Shown piece after piece: positions 24,281-40,600 of a DNA stretch of 64,000 nt (the first letter of the stretch is position 1; each line of letters starts with the position of its first letter). Under the pieces are notes generated by a model. That model was not told where the DNA came from, did no database searches, and saw nothing but the letters and a program-made list of their open reading frames with translations. Source of the DNA: Clitoria ternatea (taxonomy: Eukaryota > Streptophyta > Magnoliopsida > Fabales > Fabaceae); NCBI GenBank assembly GCA_037962975.1, contig JAYKXN010000258.1, positions 1 through 64,000 on the forward strand, written 5' to 3'. The translations under genes were made by a program, and so were the position numbers.

Positions 24281-27200
24281 GTCAATTAATCTTAGTATAC
24301 TTTTAAAATTTCATTGAGTAACAAAGAAGAAAGATCAATGATTATTACATTTTCCACTAATATAAAAAGTATCAAGATTAATTAATAAAAGTATGTGTTG
24401 AAAAACATAATCAATGCACATTGTAAATTGAAAGAAGTCATATAAAAATTAACATGAAAAATTCTAAAACACATGTCACAAAAAGGATAAGAGAAAATAC
24501 ATTAAAAATTAAGGAAAACTAAAATATATTATTTATATTATTAATTAATATTAATATATTTTAAATTAAATGCATCAACTAAGAATAATATTTATAAAAA
24601 TAATAACATATAATTGATATCAAAGATGACTAAATCTATTTAAGAATGTTATTTATACAAATAATGATTCATTCATGTTATAAAATGACTAAAAAAAGTT
24701 ACAGAGACTTCATAAATGGACACGCATGGATGCACGTACGCATGCACGAGAATTATTCAATAGTTTCATTGTATGGAATCCAAAACAACCTTGAAAGTAT
24801 TTATAAACATTGTATAAAACTTTTAAAAAGAAAAGAAGTCTCGCCATTAGTTCTTTTTCAATCACCATATTATGTTATTTTATGTTGATTAAGAAATTTA
24901 GTTATTTTAGGTAAACATATTAAACTTGTCAATTATTTTTGGTATACTTTTAAAATTACATTGAATAATAAGGAAGAAATATCAATGATTATTTCTTATT
25001 CCACTGATATAAATATTTTCATGATTATTTATTAACAGTATGTGTTGAAAAAATAATCAATGCACATTGTAAATTGAAAGAAGTCATATAAAAATTAACA
25101 AGAATTCAAAAACCCGTCACATAAAAAGGATAAAAGAAAATACATTAAAAACTAAGGAAAAATAAAATATATTATTTATATTTTTCATTAATATTAATAT
25201 ATTTTAAATTAAGTGCATCAATTAAGACTTGATGTGACCCCTTACGCGATTCTCTTACTAAATAAACCTTAAAATATAAAAGAATATTATTATTAATAAT
25301 ATATAATTTGTTAATTCTTTTTGTCAGATTCTTTTACTATCGATCTTTACGATCAATAAACAGAAAAAGGGAATTAATCAACTTCTATTGATAATTGATA
25401 GCAAAAGTGAGAGAATTCTAATCAAGAATAATATTTATAAAAATAATAACATATAATTGATATCAAAGATGACTGAATCCATTTAAGAATGCTATTTGTA
25501 CAAAGAATGATTCATTGAAGTCATTAAACGAATAAAGAAACTCAAAAAAACTACATAAATGGACACACATGCATGGACGCACGTACGCATGCATGAAAAT
25601 TATTTCGTAGTTTCATTGTATCGACTCCAAAACAACATTGAATGTATTTATAAATATTGTTTAAAACTTTTAAAAAGAAAAGAAGTCTCACCACTAGTGC
25701 TTTTTCTATCACCATATTATGTTATTTTATGTTGATTAAGAAATTTATTTATTATAGATAAACATATTAAACTTGTCAACTATTTTTGATATACTTTTTA
25801 AATTATATTGAATAATAAACAAGAAAAATCAATGATTATTTCATATTCTACTGATATAAATATTATCAAGCTTAATTTATAAGAGTATGTATTTAAAAAA
25901 GGATAAGAGAAAATACATTAAAAATTAAGGAAAAATAAAATATATTATTTATAGTTTTAATTAATATTAATATATTTTAAATTAAATGCATCAACTAAGA
26001 CTTGGTATGATCCTTTACGCAATTCTCTTACTAAATAAACCTTAAAAAATGAAAGAATATAATTATTAATAATATATAATTTGTTAATTATTTTTGTCTG
26101 ATTCTTTTACTATTGATCTTTACTATCAATAAATGGAAAAGGGAATTCATCATCTTCTATTGATAATTGATAGCAAAAGTAAGAGAATCTAATTAAGAAT
26201 AAAATTTATAAAATAATAACATATAATTGATATCAAAGATGACTAACTCCATTTAAGAAGGATATTTGTAAAAATAATGATCATTCTGGTTATAAAATGA
26301 CTAAAAAAACTCACAAAGACTTCACAAATGCACACGCATGCATGGACGTACGTACGCACGCATCAAAATTATTAAGTAGTTTTTTTTATAGAATCCAAAA
26401 CAACATTGAAAGTATTTATAAATATTGTATAAAACTTTTAAAAAGAAAAGAAGTCTCGCCATTAAGACTAAGGGAAAGTAAAATATATTATTTATATTTT
26501 TTTTAATATTAATATATTTTAAATTAAATGCATCAATTAAGACTTGAGTGACTCCTTAAAAAAGATAGAATATAATTATTAATAATATATAATTTGTGAA
26601 TTATTTTTGTGAGATTCTTTTACTATCGATCTTTACTATCAATAAATGGAAAAAGGGGAATTAATCAACCTCTATTGATAATTGATAGCAAAAGAGAGAG
26701 AATTCTAATTAAGAATAATATTTATAAAAATAATATTATATAATTGATATCAAAGATGACTGAATCCATTTAAGAATGCAATTTGTACAAATAATGATTC
26801 ATTCACGTCATATAAAACGACTAAAAAACTCACAAAGACTTCATAAATGGACACGTATGCTTGGACACACGTACGCATACACAACAATTATTAAGTAGTT
26901 TAATTGTATGGAATCCAAAACAACCTTGAAAGTATTTATAAACATTGTATAAAACTTTTAAAAAGAAAAGAAGTCTCGCCACTAGTTCTTTTTCAATCAC
27001 CATATTATGTTACTTTATGTTGATTAAGAAATTTAGTTATTTTAGGTAAACATATTAAACTTGTCAATTATTCTTGGTATACTTTTAAAATTACATTGAA
27101 AAATAAGGATGAAATATCAATGATTATTTCATATTCCACTGATATAAATATTTTCATGATTATTTATTAACAGTATGTGTTGAAAAAATAATCAATGCAC

Positions 27201-30200
27201 ACTGTAAATTGAAAGAAGTCATATAAAAATTAACAAGAATTCAAAAACACGTCTCATAAAAAGGATAAAAGAAAATACATTAAAAACTAAGGAAAAATAA
27301 AATATATTATTTATATTTTTTATTAATATTAATATATTTTAAATTAAGTGCATCAATTAAGACTTGATGTGACCCCTTACGCGATTCTCTTACTAAATAA
27401 ACCTTAAAAGATAAAAGCATATAATTATTAATAATATATAATTTCTTAATTCTTTTTGTCAGATTCTTTTACTATCGATCTTTACGATCAATAAATGGAA
27501 AAAGGGAATTAATCAACTTCTATTGATAATTGATAGCAAAAGTGAGAGAATTCTAATCAAGAATAATATTTATAAAAATAATAACATATAATTGATATCA
27601 AAGATGACTGAATCCATTTAAGAATGCTATTTGTACAAAGAACGTTTTATTAAAGTCATTAAACGAATAAAGAAACTCACAAAGACTTCATAAATGGACA
27701 CGCATGCATGGACGCACGTACGCATGCATGAAAATTATTTCGTAGTTTCATTGTAAGGAATCCAAAACAACATTGAATGTATTTATAAATATTGTTTAAA
27801 ATTTTTAAAAAGAAAAGAAGTCTCACCACTAGTGCTTTTTCTATCACCATATTATGTTATTTTATGTTGATTAAGAAATTTAGTTATATTAGGTAAATAT
27901 ATTAACTTGTCAATAATTCTTGGTATACTTTTAAAATTACATTGAATAATAAACAAGAAGATCAATGATTATTTCATATTCCACTGATATAAATAGTATC
28001 AAAATTAATAAATAAAAGTATGTGTTGAAAAAGTAATCAATGCACACTGTAAATTGAAAGAAGTCATATAAAAATTAACATGCAAAATTCTAAAACACAT
28101 GTCATAAAAAGGATAAGAGAAAATACATTAAAGATGAAGGAAAAATAAAATATATTTTTTATATTTTTAATTAATATTAATTTATTTTAAATTAAATGCA
28201 TCGATTAAGACTCAGTGTGATCCCTTATGCGATTCTCTTACTAAATAAACCTTAAAAAATAAAATAATAGAATTATTAATAAAATATAATTTTTTAATTA
28301 ATTTTGTCACATTCTTTTACTATCGATCTTTACTATCAATAAATGGAAAAGAGAATTAATCATCTTCTATTGATAATTGATAGTAAAAGAGAGAGAATTC
28401 TAAGTAAGAATAATATTTATAAAAATAATAACATATAATTGATATCAAAGAAGACTGAAGCCATTTAAGAATGCTATTTGTACAAATTAGGATTCATTCA
28501 CGTCATAAAACGACTAAAAAAACTCACAAAGACTTCATAAATGTACACGTATGCTTGGACGCACGTATGCATGCACGAAAATTATTAAGTAGTTTCATTG
28601 TATGGAATCCAAAACAGCATTGAAAATATTTATAAATATTGTATAAAACTTTTAAAAAGAAAAGAAGAGTCGTCACTAGTGCTTTTTCTCTCACCATATT
28701 TTGCTATTTTACGTTGATTAAGAAATTTAGTTATATTAGGTAAACATATTAAACTTATCAATTATTCTTGGTATACTTTTAAAATTACATTGAATAATAA
28801 ACTAGAAAGATCAATGATTAATAAAAGTATGTGTTGAAAAAATATTCAATGCACATTGTAAATTGAAAGAAGTCATATGAAAATTAACATGAAAAAGACT
28901 AAAACACATGTCATAAAAAGGATAAGAGAAAATACATTGAAAATTAAGGAAAAATAAAATATATTATTTATAATTTTAATTAATATTAATATATTTTAGA
29001 TTAAATGCATCAATTAAGACTTGGTGTAATCCCTTACGTGATTCTCTTACTAAATAAACCTTAAAAAATAAAATAATATAATTATTAATAAAATATAATT
29101 TTTTACTTAATTTTGTCATATTCTTTTACTATCAATCTTTACTATCAATAAATGGAAAAGGGAATTAATCATCTTCTATTGATAATTGATAGTAAAAGTG
29201 AGAGAATGTAAATAAGAATTATATTTATAAAATAATAATATATAATTGATATCAAAGATGACTAACTCCATTTAAGAATGCTATTTGTAAAAATAATGAT
29301 TGATTCTTGTTATAAAACGACCAAAAAAAGTTCAAAGACTTCATAAAAGCACACGTATGCATGGACGCACGTACGCACGCATAAAAGTTTTTAAGTAGTT
29401 TCATTGTATGGAATCCAAAACAACATTGAAAGTAATTATAAATATTGTATAAAACGTTTAAAAAGAACAGAAGTCTCGTCACTAGTGCTTTTTCTATCAC
29501 CATATTATGTTATTTTATGTTGATTAAGAAATTTAGTTATATTAGGTAAACATATTAAACTTGTCAATTATTCTTGGTATACTTTTAAAATTACATTGAA
29601 TAGTAAACAAGAAAGAACAATAATTAATAAAAGTATACGTTGAAAAAATATTCAATGCACAATGTAAATTGAAAGAAGTCATATAAAAATTAACATAAAC
29701 AATTCTAAAATACATGTCATAAAAAGGATAAGAGAAAATACATTAAAAATTAAGGAAGAATAAAATATATTCTTTATAATTTTAATTAATATTAATATAT
29801 TTTAAATTAAATGCATCAATTAAGACTTGGTGTAATCCCTTACGCGATTCTCTTATTAAATAAACCTTAAAAAATAACATAATATATTTATTAATAATAT
29901 ATAATTCATTAATTATTTTTGTCAGATTCTTTTACTATCGATCTTTACTATCAATAAATGGAAAATGGGAATTAATCCACCTTTATTGATAATTGATAGC
30001 AAAAGTGAGAGAATTCTAATTAACAATAATACTTATAAAAATAAAAATGTATAATTGATATCAAAGATGACTAAATCCATTTTAGAGTGCTATTTGTACA
30101 AATAATGATTCATTCACATCATAAAACGACTAAAAAACTCACAAAGACTTCATAAATGGACACACATGCATGGACGCGCGTAGTTTCATTGTATTGAATC

Positions 30201-33200
30201 CAGAAAAACATTGAAAGTATTTATGAATATTGTTTAAAACTTTTAAAAAGAAAAGAAGTCTCGCCACTAGAGCTTTTTCTATCACCATATTATGTTATTT
30301 TATGTTGATTAAGAAATTTAGTTATTTTACATAAACATATTAAACTTCTCAATTATTCTTGGTATACTTTTAAAATTACACTGAATAACAAAAAAGAAAG
30401 GTCAATGATTATTTCATATTCCACTGATATAGTAGTATCAAGATTAATTAATAAGAGTATATATTGAAAACAATAATCAATGCGCATTGTAAATTGAAAG
30501 AAGTCATGTAAAAATGAACATGAAAAATTCTAAAACACATGTCATAAAAAGGATAAGAGAAGGTACATTAAAAACTAAGGAAAAATAAAATATATGATTT
30601 ATATTTTTAATTAATATTAATATATTTTAAATTAAATGCATCAACTAAGACTTGGTGTGATCCCTTACGCGATTCTCTTACTAAATAAACCTTAAAAAAT
30701 ATAAAAGAATATAATTATTAATTATTTTTGTCAGATTCTTTTACTATCGATCTTTTGTATTAATAAATGGAAAAAGGGAATTAATCAACCTCTATTGATA
30801 ATTGATAGCAAAAGTGAAGGAATTCTAATTAAGAATAATATTTATAAATATACTAACATATAATTGATATCAAAGATGACTGAATCCATTTAAGAATGCT
30901 GTTTGTGAAAATAATGATTCATTCACGTCATAAAACGACTAAAAAAACTCACTAAGACTTTATAAATGGACACGTATGCTTGGACGCACGTACGCATGCA
31001 CGAAAGTTATTAAGTAGTTTCATTGTATGGAATCCAAAAAAACGTTGAAAGTATTTTTAAATATTGTATTAAACTTTTAAAAAGAAAACTAAAACATTGT
31101 ATTGAATCCAAAAAAACATTAAAAGTATTTCTAAAACATACTTCATAAAAAGGATAAGAGAAAATATATTAAAAATTAAGGAAAATTAAAACATATTATT
31201 TATATTTTTAATTAATATTAATATATTTTAAATTAAATCAATCAATTAAGACTGAGTGTGATCCCTTATGCGATTCTCTTACTAAATAAACCTTAAAAAA
31301 TAAAAGAATATAATTATTAATAATATATAATTTGTTAATTAATTTAGTCACATTCTTTTACTATCAATCTTTACTATCAATAAATGGAAAATGGAATCAA
31401 TCATCTTCTATTGATAATTGATAACAAAAGTGAGAGAATCTAATTAAAATATTTATAAAAATAATAACATATAATTGATACCAAAGATGACTAACTCCAT
31501 TTAAGAATGCTATTTGTAAAAATAATGACTCATTCAAGTCATTAAACGACTAAAAAGACTCACAAATACTTTATCAATGCACACGCATCCATGGACGAAC
31601 GTACGCACGATTTCATCGTATGGAATCCAAAACAACATTAAATGTATTTATAAATATTGTATAAAACTTTAAAAAAAAAAGAAATCTTAAAAAAAAGAAA
31701 TCTCGTCACTAGTTCTTTTTCTAACACCATATTATGATATTTTATGTTGATTAAGAAATTTAGTTATTTTAGGTAAACATATTAAACTTGTCAATTATGC
31801 TTGGAATACTTTAAAAATTCCATTGAGTAATAAAGAAGAAAGATAAATGATTATTACATATTCCACTAATATGAATAGTATCAAGATTAATTAATAAAAG
31901 TATGTGTTGAAAAACATAATCAATACACACTGTAAATTGAAAGAAGTCATATAAAAATTAACATGAAAAATTCTAAAACACATATCAAAAAAAGGATAAG
32001 AGAAAATACACTAAAAATTAAGGAAAAATAAATATATTATTTATATTATTAAATAATATTAATATATTTTAAATTAAGTGCATCAACTAAGACTTGGTGT
32101 GATCCCTTACGCGCTTCTCTTCCTAAATAAACCTTAAAAAAGAATATAATTATTAATAATATACAATTCGTTAATTAATTTTGTCACATTCTTTTACTAT
32201 CAATCTTTACTATCAATAAATGGAAAAGGGAATTAATCAACTTCTATTGATAATTGATAGTAAAAGTGAGAGAATTCTAATGTTATAAAACGGCTACAAA
32301 AACTTACAATGACTTCATAAATGGACACGCATGGATGGACTCACGTACGCATGCACGAAAATTATTAAGTCGTTTCATTGCATGGAATCCAAAACAACAT
32401 TGAAAGTATCTATAAATATTGTATAAAACCTTTAAAAAGAAAATAAGTCTCGCCACTAGTGCTTTTTCTATCACCATATTCTGTTAATTTATGTTGATTA
32501 AGAAATTTAATTATTTTAGGTAAACATATTAAACTTGTCAATTATTCTTGGTATACTTTTAAAATTACATTGAATAATAAAGAAGAAAGATCAATGATTA
32601 CTTCATATTCCTCTAATATAAATAGTATCAAGATTAATTTTTAAAAGTATGTGTTAAAAAAATAATCAATGCACATTGTAAATTGAAAAAAGTCATATAA
32701 AAATTAACATGAAAAATTCTAAAACACATGTCATAAAAAGGATAAGAGAAAATACATTAAAAATTAAGGAAAAATAAAATATATTAATTACTTTGTGACA
32801 TCGCTTACGCAATTCTCTTTCAAAATAAACCTTAAAAAAAGAATATAATTATTAATAATATATAATTTGTTAATTAATTTTGTCACATTCTTTTACTATC
32901 AATCTTTACTATCAATAAATGGAAAAGGGAATTAATCAACTTCTATTGATAATTGATAGTAAAAGTGAGAGAATTCTAATGTTATAAAACGACTAAAAAA
33001 ACTTACAAAGACCTCATAAATGGACATGCATGGATGGACGCACATACGCATGCACGAAAATTATTAAGTAGTTTCATTGTATGGAATCCAAAACAACATT
33101 AAAAGTATTTATAAATATTGTATAAAACTTTTAAAAAGAAAAGAAATCTCGCCACTATTGCATTTTCTATCACCGTATTCTGTTAATTTATGTTGATTAA

Positions 33201-36200
33201 GAAATTTAGTTATTTTTTGTACACATATTAGACTTGTCAATTATTCTTGGCATACTTTTAAAATTACATTGAATAATAAAGAAGAAAGATCAATGATTAT
33301 TTCGTATTCTATTGATATAAGTAGTATAAAGATTAATTTTTAAGAGTATGTGTTAAAAAAATAATCAATGCACATTGTAAATTGAAAGAAGTCATATAAA
33401 AATTAACATGAAAAATTCTAAAACACATGTCATAAAAAGGATAAGAGACAACACATTAAAAATTAAGGAAAAAATATATTATTTATATTTTTAATTAATA
33501 TTAATATATTTTAAATTAAATGCATTAATTAAGACTTGTGTGATCCCTTACACGATTCTCTTACTAAATAAACCTTAAAAAATTAAAGAATATAATTAAT
33601 AATAATATATAGTTTGTTAATTAATTTTGTCACATTCTTTTACTATCGATCTTTACTATCAATAAATGGAAAAAGGAATTCATCATCTTCAATTGATAAT
33701 TGATAGCAAAAGTGAGAAAGTCTAATTAAGAATAATATTTATAAAATAATAACATATAATTGATATCAAAGATGACTAACTTCATTTAAGAATGCTATTT
33801 GTAAAAATAATGATCATTTTGGTTATAAAACGACTAAAAAACTCACAAAGACTTCATAAATGCACACACATGCATGGACGCACGTACACACGCATAAAAA
33901 TTATTAAGTAGTTTCATTCTATGGAATCTAGAACAACATTGAAAGTATTTATAAATATTGTATAAAACTTTTAAAAAAAAAAGAAGTCTCGCTACTAGTT
34001 CTTTTTCTATCACTATATTATGTTATTTTATGTTGAGTAAGAAATTTAGTTATTTTAGGTAAACATATTAAACTTATTCTTGGCATAGTTTTAAAATTAT
34101 GTTGAATAATAGGATGAAAGAACAATGATTACTTATATTTTTAATTAATATTCTATATTTATATAAAAATTAACAAGAAAAATTCTAAAACACATGTCAT
34201 AAAATATATTATTTATATTTTTAATTAATATTATATATTTTAAATTACATACATCAATTAAGACCTGATGTGAACCCTTACGCGATTCTCTTACTAAATA
34301 AACCTTAAAAATAAAACAATATAATTATTAATAATATATAATTTGTTAATTATATTTGTCAGATTCCTTTACTATCGATCTTTACTATCAATAAATTTAA
34401 AAAGGGAACTAATCAACCTCTATTGATAATTGATAGTAAAAGTGAAAGAATTCTAATTAATAATGTTATTTATAAAAATAATAACATATCATTGATATCA
34501 AAGATAACTGAATCCATTTAAGAATGCTATTTGTACAAATAATGATTCATTCACATCATAAAACGACTAAAAAAACTCATAAAGACTTTATAAATGGACA
34601 CATATGCTTGGACGCACGTACGCACACATGAAAATTATTAAGTAGTGTCATTGTATGGACTCCAAAACAACATTGAAAGTATTTATAAATATTGTATAAA
34701 ACTTATAAAAAGAAAAGAAGTCTCGCCACTAGTACTTTTTCTATCATCATATTATGTTATATTATGTTGATTAACAAATTTAGTTAATTTAGGTAAATAT
34801 ATTAAACTTGTCAATTATTCTTGGTATACTTTTAAAATTACATTGAATAATAAAGAAGAAAGATCAATAATTATTTCATATTCCATTGATATAAATAGTA
34901 TCAAGATTAATTAATAAGAGTATGTGTTGAAAAAAATAATCAATGTACATCGTAAATTGAAAGAAGTCATATAAAAATTAACATGAAAAATTCTAAAACA
35001 CATGTCATAAAATGGATAAGAGAAAATACATTAAAAATTAAGGAAAAATAAATATATTATTTATATTTTTAATTAATATTAATATATTTTAAATTAAATG
35101 CATCAATTAAGACTTGATGTGACCCCTTACACGATTCTCTTACTAAATAAACATCAAAAAATAAAAGAATATAATAATTAATAATATATAATTTGTTAAT
35201 TAATTTTATCACATTCTTTTACTATTGATCTTTACTATCAATAAATGGAAAAGGGAATTAATCATCTTCTATTGATAATTGATAGCAAAAGTGAGAGAAT
35301 CTAATTAAGAATAATATTTATAAAAATAATAACATATAATTGATATCAAAGATGACTAACTCCATTCAAGAATGCTATTTGTAACAATAATGATTCATTC
35401 TGGTTATAAAACAACTAAAAAGACTCACATAGACCTCACAAATGCACACACATGCATGGATACACATACACACGCATGAAAATTATTAAGTAGTTTCATT
35501 GTATGGAATCCAAAACAACATTGAAAGTATTTATAAATATTGTATAAAACTTTTAAAAAAGAAAAGAAGTCCCGCCACTAGTGCGTTTTGTATCACCATA
35601 TTATGTTATTTTATGTTGATTAAGAAATTTAGTTATTTTAGGTAAACACGTTAAACTTATCAATTATTCTTGTGTTACTTTTAAAATTACATTGAATAAT
35701 AGAGAATAAAGATCAATGATTATTTCATATTCCACTGATATAAATAGTATCAAGATTATTTAATAAGAGTATATGTTGAAAAAAATAATCAATGCACATT
35801 GTAAAATTAAAAAAGTCATATATAAATAAACATAAAAAATACTGAAACACATGTCATAAAAAGGATAAGAGAAAATACATTAAAAACTAAGGAAAAATAA
35901 AATATATGATTTATATTTTTAATTAATATTAATATATTTTAAATTAAATGCATCAATTAAGACTTGATGTGACCCCTTACACGATTCTCTTACTAAATAA
36001 ACCTCAAAAAATAAAAGAATATAATAATTAATAATATATAATTTATTAATTAATTTTATCACATTCATTTACTATCAATCTTTACTATCAATAACTGGAA
36101 AAGGGAACTAATCATCTTCTTTTGATAATTGATAGCAAAAGTGAGAGAATCTAATTAAGAATAATATCTATAAAAATAGTAACATATAATTGATATCAAA

Positions 36201-37439
36201 GATGACTAACTCCATTTAAGAATGCTATTTGTAACAATAATGATTCATTCTAGTTATAAAACAAGTAAAAAGACTCACATAGACTTCATAAATGCACACG
36301 CATGCATGGATGCACGTACGCACGCATGAAAATTATTAAGTAGTTTCATTGTATGGAATCCAAAACAACATTGAAAGTATTTATAAATATTGTATAAAAC
36401 TTTTAAAAAGAAAAGAAGTCTCGCCACTAGTGCGTTTTCTATCACCATATTATGTTATTTTATGTTGATTAAGAAATTTAGTTATTTTAGGTAAACATCT
36501 TAAACTTATCAATTATTCTTGTGTTACTTTTAAAATTACATTGAATAATAGAGAATAAAGATCAATGATTATTTCATATTCCACTGATATAAATAGTATT
36601 AAGATTATTTAATAAGAGTATATGTTGAAAAAAATAATCAATGCACATTGTAAAATTAAAGAAGTCATATAAAAATAAACATAAAAAATACTAAAACACA
36701 TGTCATAAAAAGGATAAGAGAAAATACATTAAAAATTAAGGAAAAATAAAATATATTATTTATATTTTTAATTAATTTTAATATATTTTAAATTAAATGC
36801 ATCAATTAAGACTTGGTGTGATCACTTACGCGATTCTCTTACTAAATAAACCTTAAAAATAAAAGAATATAATTATTAATAATATATAATTTGTTTATTA
36901 ATTTTATCACATTCTTTTACTATTTATCTTTGCTATCGATAAAGCGAAAAGGGAATTAATCGTCTTCTATTGATAACTGGTAGCAAAAGTGAGAGAATCT
37001 AATTAAGAATAATATTTATAAAAATATTAACATATAATTGATATCAAAGATAACTAACTCCATTTAAGAATGGTATTAGTAAAAATAATGATTCATTCTG
37101 GTTATAAAATGACTAAAAAAACTCCCAAAGACTTCATAAATGCACACGCATGCATGGACGCACGTACACATGCATGAAAATTATTAAGTAGTTTCATTGT
37201 ATGGAATCCAAAACAACATTGAAAGTATTTATAAATATTGTATAAAACTTTTAAAAGGAAAAGAAGTTTTGCCACTAGTGCTTTTTTTATCACCATATTA
37301 TGTTATTTTATGTTGATTAAGAAATTTAGTTATTTTAGGTAAACATATTAAACTTGTCAATTATGGTTGGAATACTTTAAAAATTCCATTGAGTAATAAA
37401 GAAGAAAGATCAATGATTATTACATATTCCACTGATATA
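24269..37439. repeat. Satellite A array, block 2 (spans the unit 1/unit 2 boundary)
   Basis: CG-rich markers lie at about 24731, 25577, 26346, 26865, 27712, 28559, 29365, 30174, 30984, 31595, 32338, 33037, 33877, 34611, 35459, 36310 and 37157, giving about 17 A monomers or variants. The part from 26912 repeats block 1. The first monomers (24269-26911) have their own internal deletions, for instance around 25890 and 26460-26560. The array stays in one orientation throughout. Confidence 0.92.
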
Positions 37440-37682
37440 TAGGTACTGACCCATCTTTATAATCTAAAAACAAATCATATAGAATAACAACTGAATAATT
37501 TTAAATATTATAAATTAAAATTTAAAATAGTTATTGTAATTGTTTTTATAATTATTAATATATAGGTACTGACCCATCTTTGAAATCTAAATATATGATG
37601 GATTTTTAAATCAATTATAGATATAGATACGTGATGAAATATGATAGTAAAGTTTTTAAGATAGTAAAGTAATACATATATG
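37433..37682. repeat. A-to-B junction with scrambled B pieces, unit 2 copy
   Basis: This is the same series of truncated B pieces as 10521-10770, base for base as far as I compared. It gives an independent anchor for the 26912-bp offset. Confidence 0.82.
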
Positions 37683-40600
37683 ATGGATTTGCAAATCAAT
37701 TATAGATATAGATACGTGACTAAATATGATTCTCAGATATATCTTAGTATTTCTTCACATAAGACTTATTTTGTAAATACTTATTATTTGAATTTAATAA
37801 TTCTAACATTCTAAAATTGGCCATCAAAATATAGTCTAAGGTTTAGCTCTTTAGTGCTAAAAATCAGATTTAAACTTCAATAACAAATTTTCAATATGAT
37901 TGTGAGTTCAAGAATTCTTTGAAACCCCTGAAAATTTTATATAGAAATTACTTCTTTGATGAAAACTAATAGATGAAGCATTTTCAAAGCTCGTGTAGTC
38001 CATTTAAATGCTAATTTTGAGCTCAAATTATGTTGAGTTATGATCTTTTAAAGCTCAATTTATATATTGTTTGTTCCTTAATATGTCGGTACTAACTCAT
38101 CTTTAAAATCTAAAAACAAAACATATAGAATAACAACTTAATAATTTTACAATATTATAAAATTAAAATTAAATATAGTTATGGTAATTGCTTTTATATT
38201 ATACTAGTTAAACTTTGGAAATCATAGTGACCTAATAGACATTATAAATTTAGCTAAATAGACTTCATAAGCAAACCATAGGATAATTTCACTGAGAGAA
38301 AAAATATGGTTGTGTTGTGAGGCAATGTTGACAGTATATGCGTAGGCTATGATGAGTGACACCACTATTTAGAGTAAAAAGGAAAGGACTTTATTTTCTT
38401 GTGTTTGAAGAGTAATATAGAGAACCATTTTTAAAAAGTTTAATATGTAGTTAATCTTAATGTTTTATAAGTTTGACTTCTTAAACCTATTAAATGTTAT
38501 TATTATGTCTTTACTCATATATATATATATTGTGTGTACACATTAATATTTCATTTGTAAATCAATGTTCTAAAATTTATGGTAAAGTTTTTATATAGTA
38601 AAGTAACATATAAATGATGGATTTGCAAATCAATTATAGATATAGATACGTGATTAGATATGTTTCTCAGATATTTCTTAATATTTCTTCACATAAGACT
38701 TGTTTTGTAAATACTTATTATTTGAATTTAATAATTCCAACATTCTAAAATTAGCCATCAAAATATACGCTAAGGTTTAGCTCTTTAGTGCTAAAAATCA
38801 AATTCAAACTTCAATAACGAATTTTCAATATGATTGTGAGTTCAAGAATTCTTTAAAACCCTTAGAAATTTTATTTAGGAATTACTTATTTGATGAAAAC
38901 TAATAGATGAAGCATTTCCAAAGATTGTGTAGTCTATTTAAATGCTAATTTTGAGCTCAAATTATGTTTAGTTATGATCTTTTAAAGCTTAATTTAGATA
39001 TTGTTTGTTCCTTAATAAGTGAGTACTGACTCATCTTTGAAATCTAAAAACAAAACATATAAAATAACAACTTAATAATTTTTAAATATTATAAAATCAA
39101 AATTAAATATAATTATGGTAATTTTTTTTGAAATCATAATGACCTAATAGACATTATAAATTTAGCTAAATAGACTTGATAAGCAAACCTTAGGACAATT
39201 ACACTGAAAGAATAAATATGGTTGTGTTGTGAGGCAATGTTGACAACATATGTGTAGGCTATGATGAGGGACACGCCTATTTAGAGTAAAAAAGAAAGGA
39301 CTTCATTTTCTTGTTTTTGAAGAGTAATATAGAGAACCATTTTTAAAAAGTTATATACGTAGTTAATCTTCATGTTTTATAAGTTTGACTTCTTCTTAAA
39401 CCTATTAAATGTTATTATTATGTTCTTTACTTATATATATATATATATATATATTTGTGTGGGTACACGTTAATAATTCATTTTTAAGTCAATGTTTTAA
39501 AATTTAGAGTAAAGTTTTTGACATAGTAAAGTAATATATAAATGATGGATTTACAAATCAATTATAGATATAGATACGTGACTAAATATGATTCTGAGAT
39601 ATATCTTAATATTTCTTCACATAAGAGTTATTTTGTAAATACTTATTATTTGAATTGAATAATTCTAACATTCTAAAATTAGCCATCGAAATATACTTTA
39701 ATTCTTTAGTGCTAAAAATAAAATTTAAACTTCAATAACGAATTTTCAATATGATTGTGAGTTCAAGAATTCTTTGAAACCCCAGGAAATTTTATTTAGG
39801 AAAAACTTGTTTGATGAAAACTAATAAATGAAACATTTCAAAGCTTGTGTAGTCCATTTGAATGCTAATTTTGAGCTTAAACTATGTTGAGTTATGATCT
39901 TTTAAAGCTAAATATAGATATTGTTTGTTCCTTAATATATCGGTATTGACTCATCTTTGAAATCTGAAAACAAAACATATAGAATAACAACTTAATAATT
40001 TTACAATATTATAAAATTAAAATTAAATATGGTTATGGTAATTGCTTTTATAATTATACTAGTTATACTTTTGAATTCATAGTGACATAGTAGACATTAT
40101 AAATATAGCTAAATAGACTTAATAAGTAAATCTTAGGACAATTTCACTAAAAGAAAAAATATGGTTGTATTGTAAGGCAATGTTGACCACATATGTGTAG
40201 GCTATGAGGAGTGGCACCCCTATTTAATAAAAAAAAGGACTTCATTTTCTTGTTTTTGAAGAGTAATATCGAGAACCATTTTTAAAAAGTTTAATATGTA
40301 CTTAATCTTAATGTTTTATAAGTTTGACTTCTTCTTACACCTATTAAATGTTATTATTATATTCTTTACTCACATATATATATATATACATATATATGTG
40401 AGTATATTAATAATTCATTTTTAAATCAATGTTTTAAAATTTAGGGTAAAGTTTTTTTCATAGTAAAGTAACATATAAATGATGGATTTGCAAATCAATT
40501 ATACACATACATACATGAATAGATATGATTCTCAGATATCTCTTAATATTTGTTCACATAATACTTGTTTTGTCAATACTTATTATTTGAATCTAATAAT

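Larger units (their letters stand above)
1..26911. repeat. Higher-order repeat unit 1 (A block + B block with CACTA + A block)
   Basis: The first bases of the window (aatccaaaacaaccttgaaa) recur at 26912 and 58597 in the same context, which sets the unit boundaries; the phase is arbitrary because it falls inside an A array. Unit 1 holds about 12 A monomers, about 11 B monomers interrupted by a complete CACTA element, and about 3 more A monomers that run into unit 2. Line-by-line comparison with unit 2 shows near identity over 1-14400 and 20281-26911, with only about ten differences seen in each stretch. It appears to be one repeat of a tandem array of roughly 27-32 kb units, much longer than usual plant satellite higher-order units. 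Confidence 0.93.
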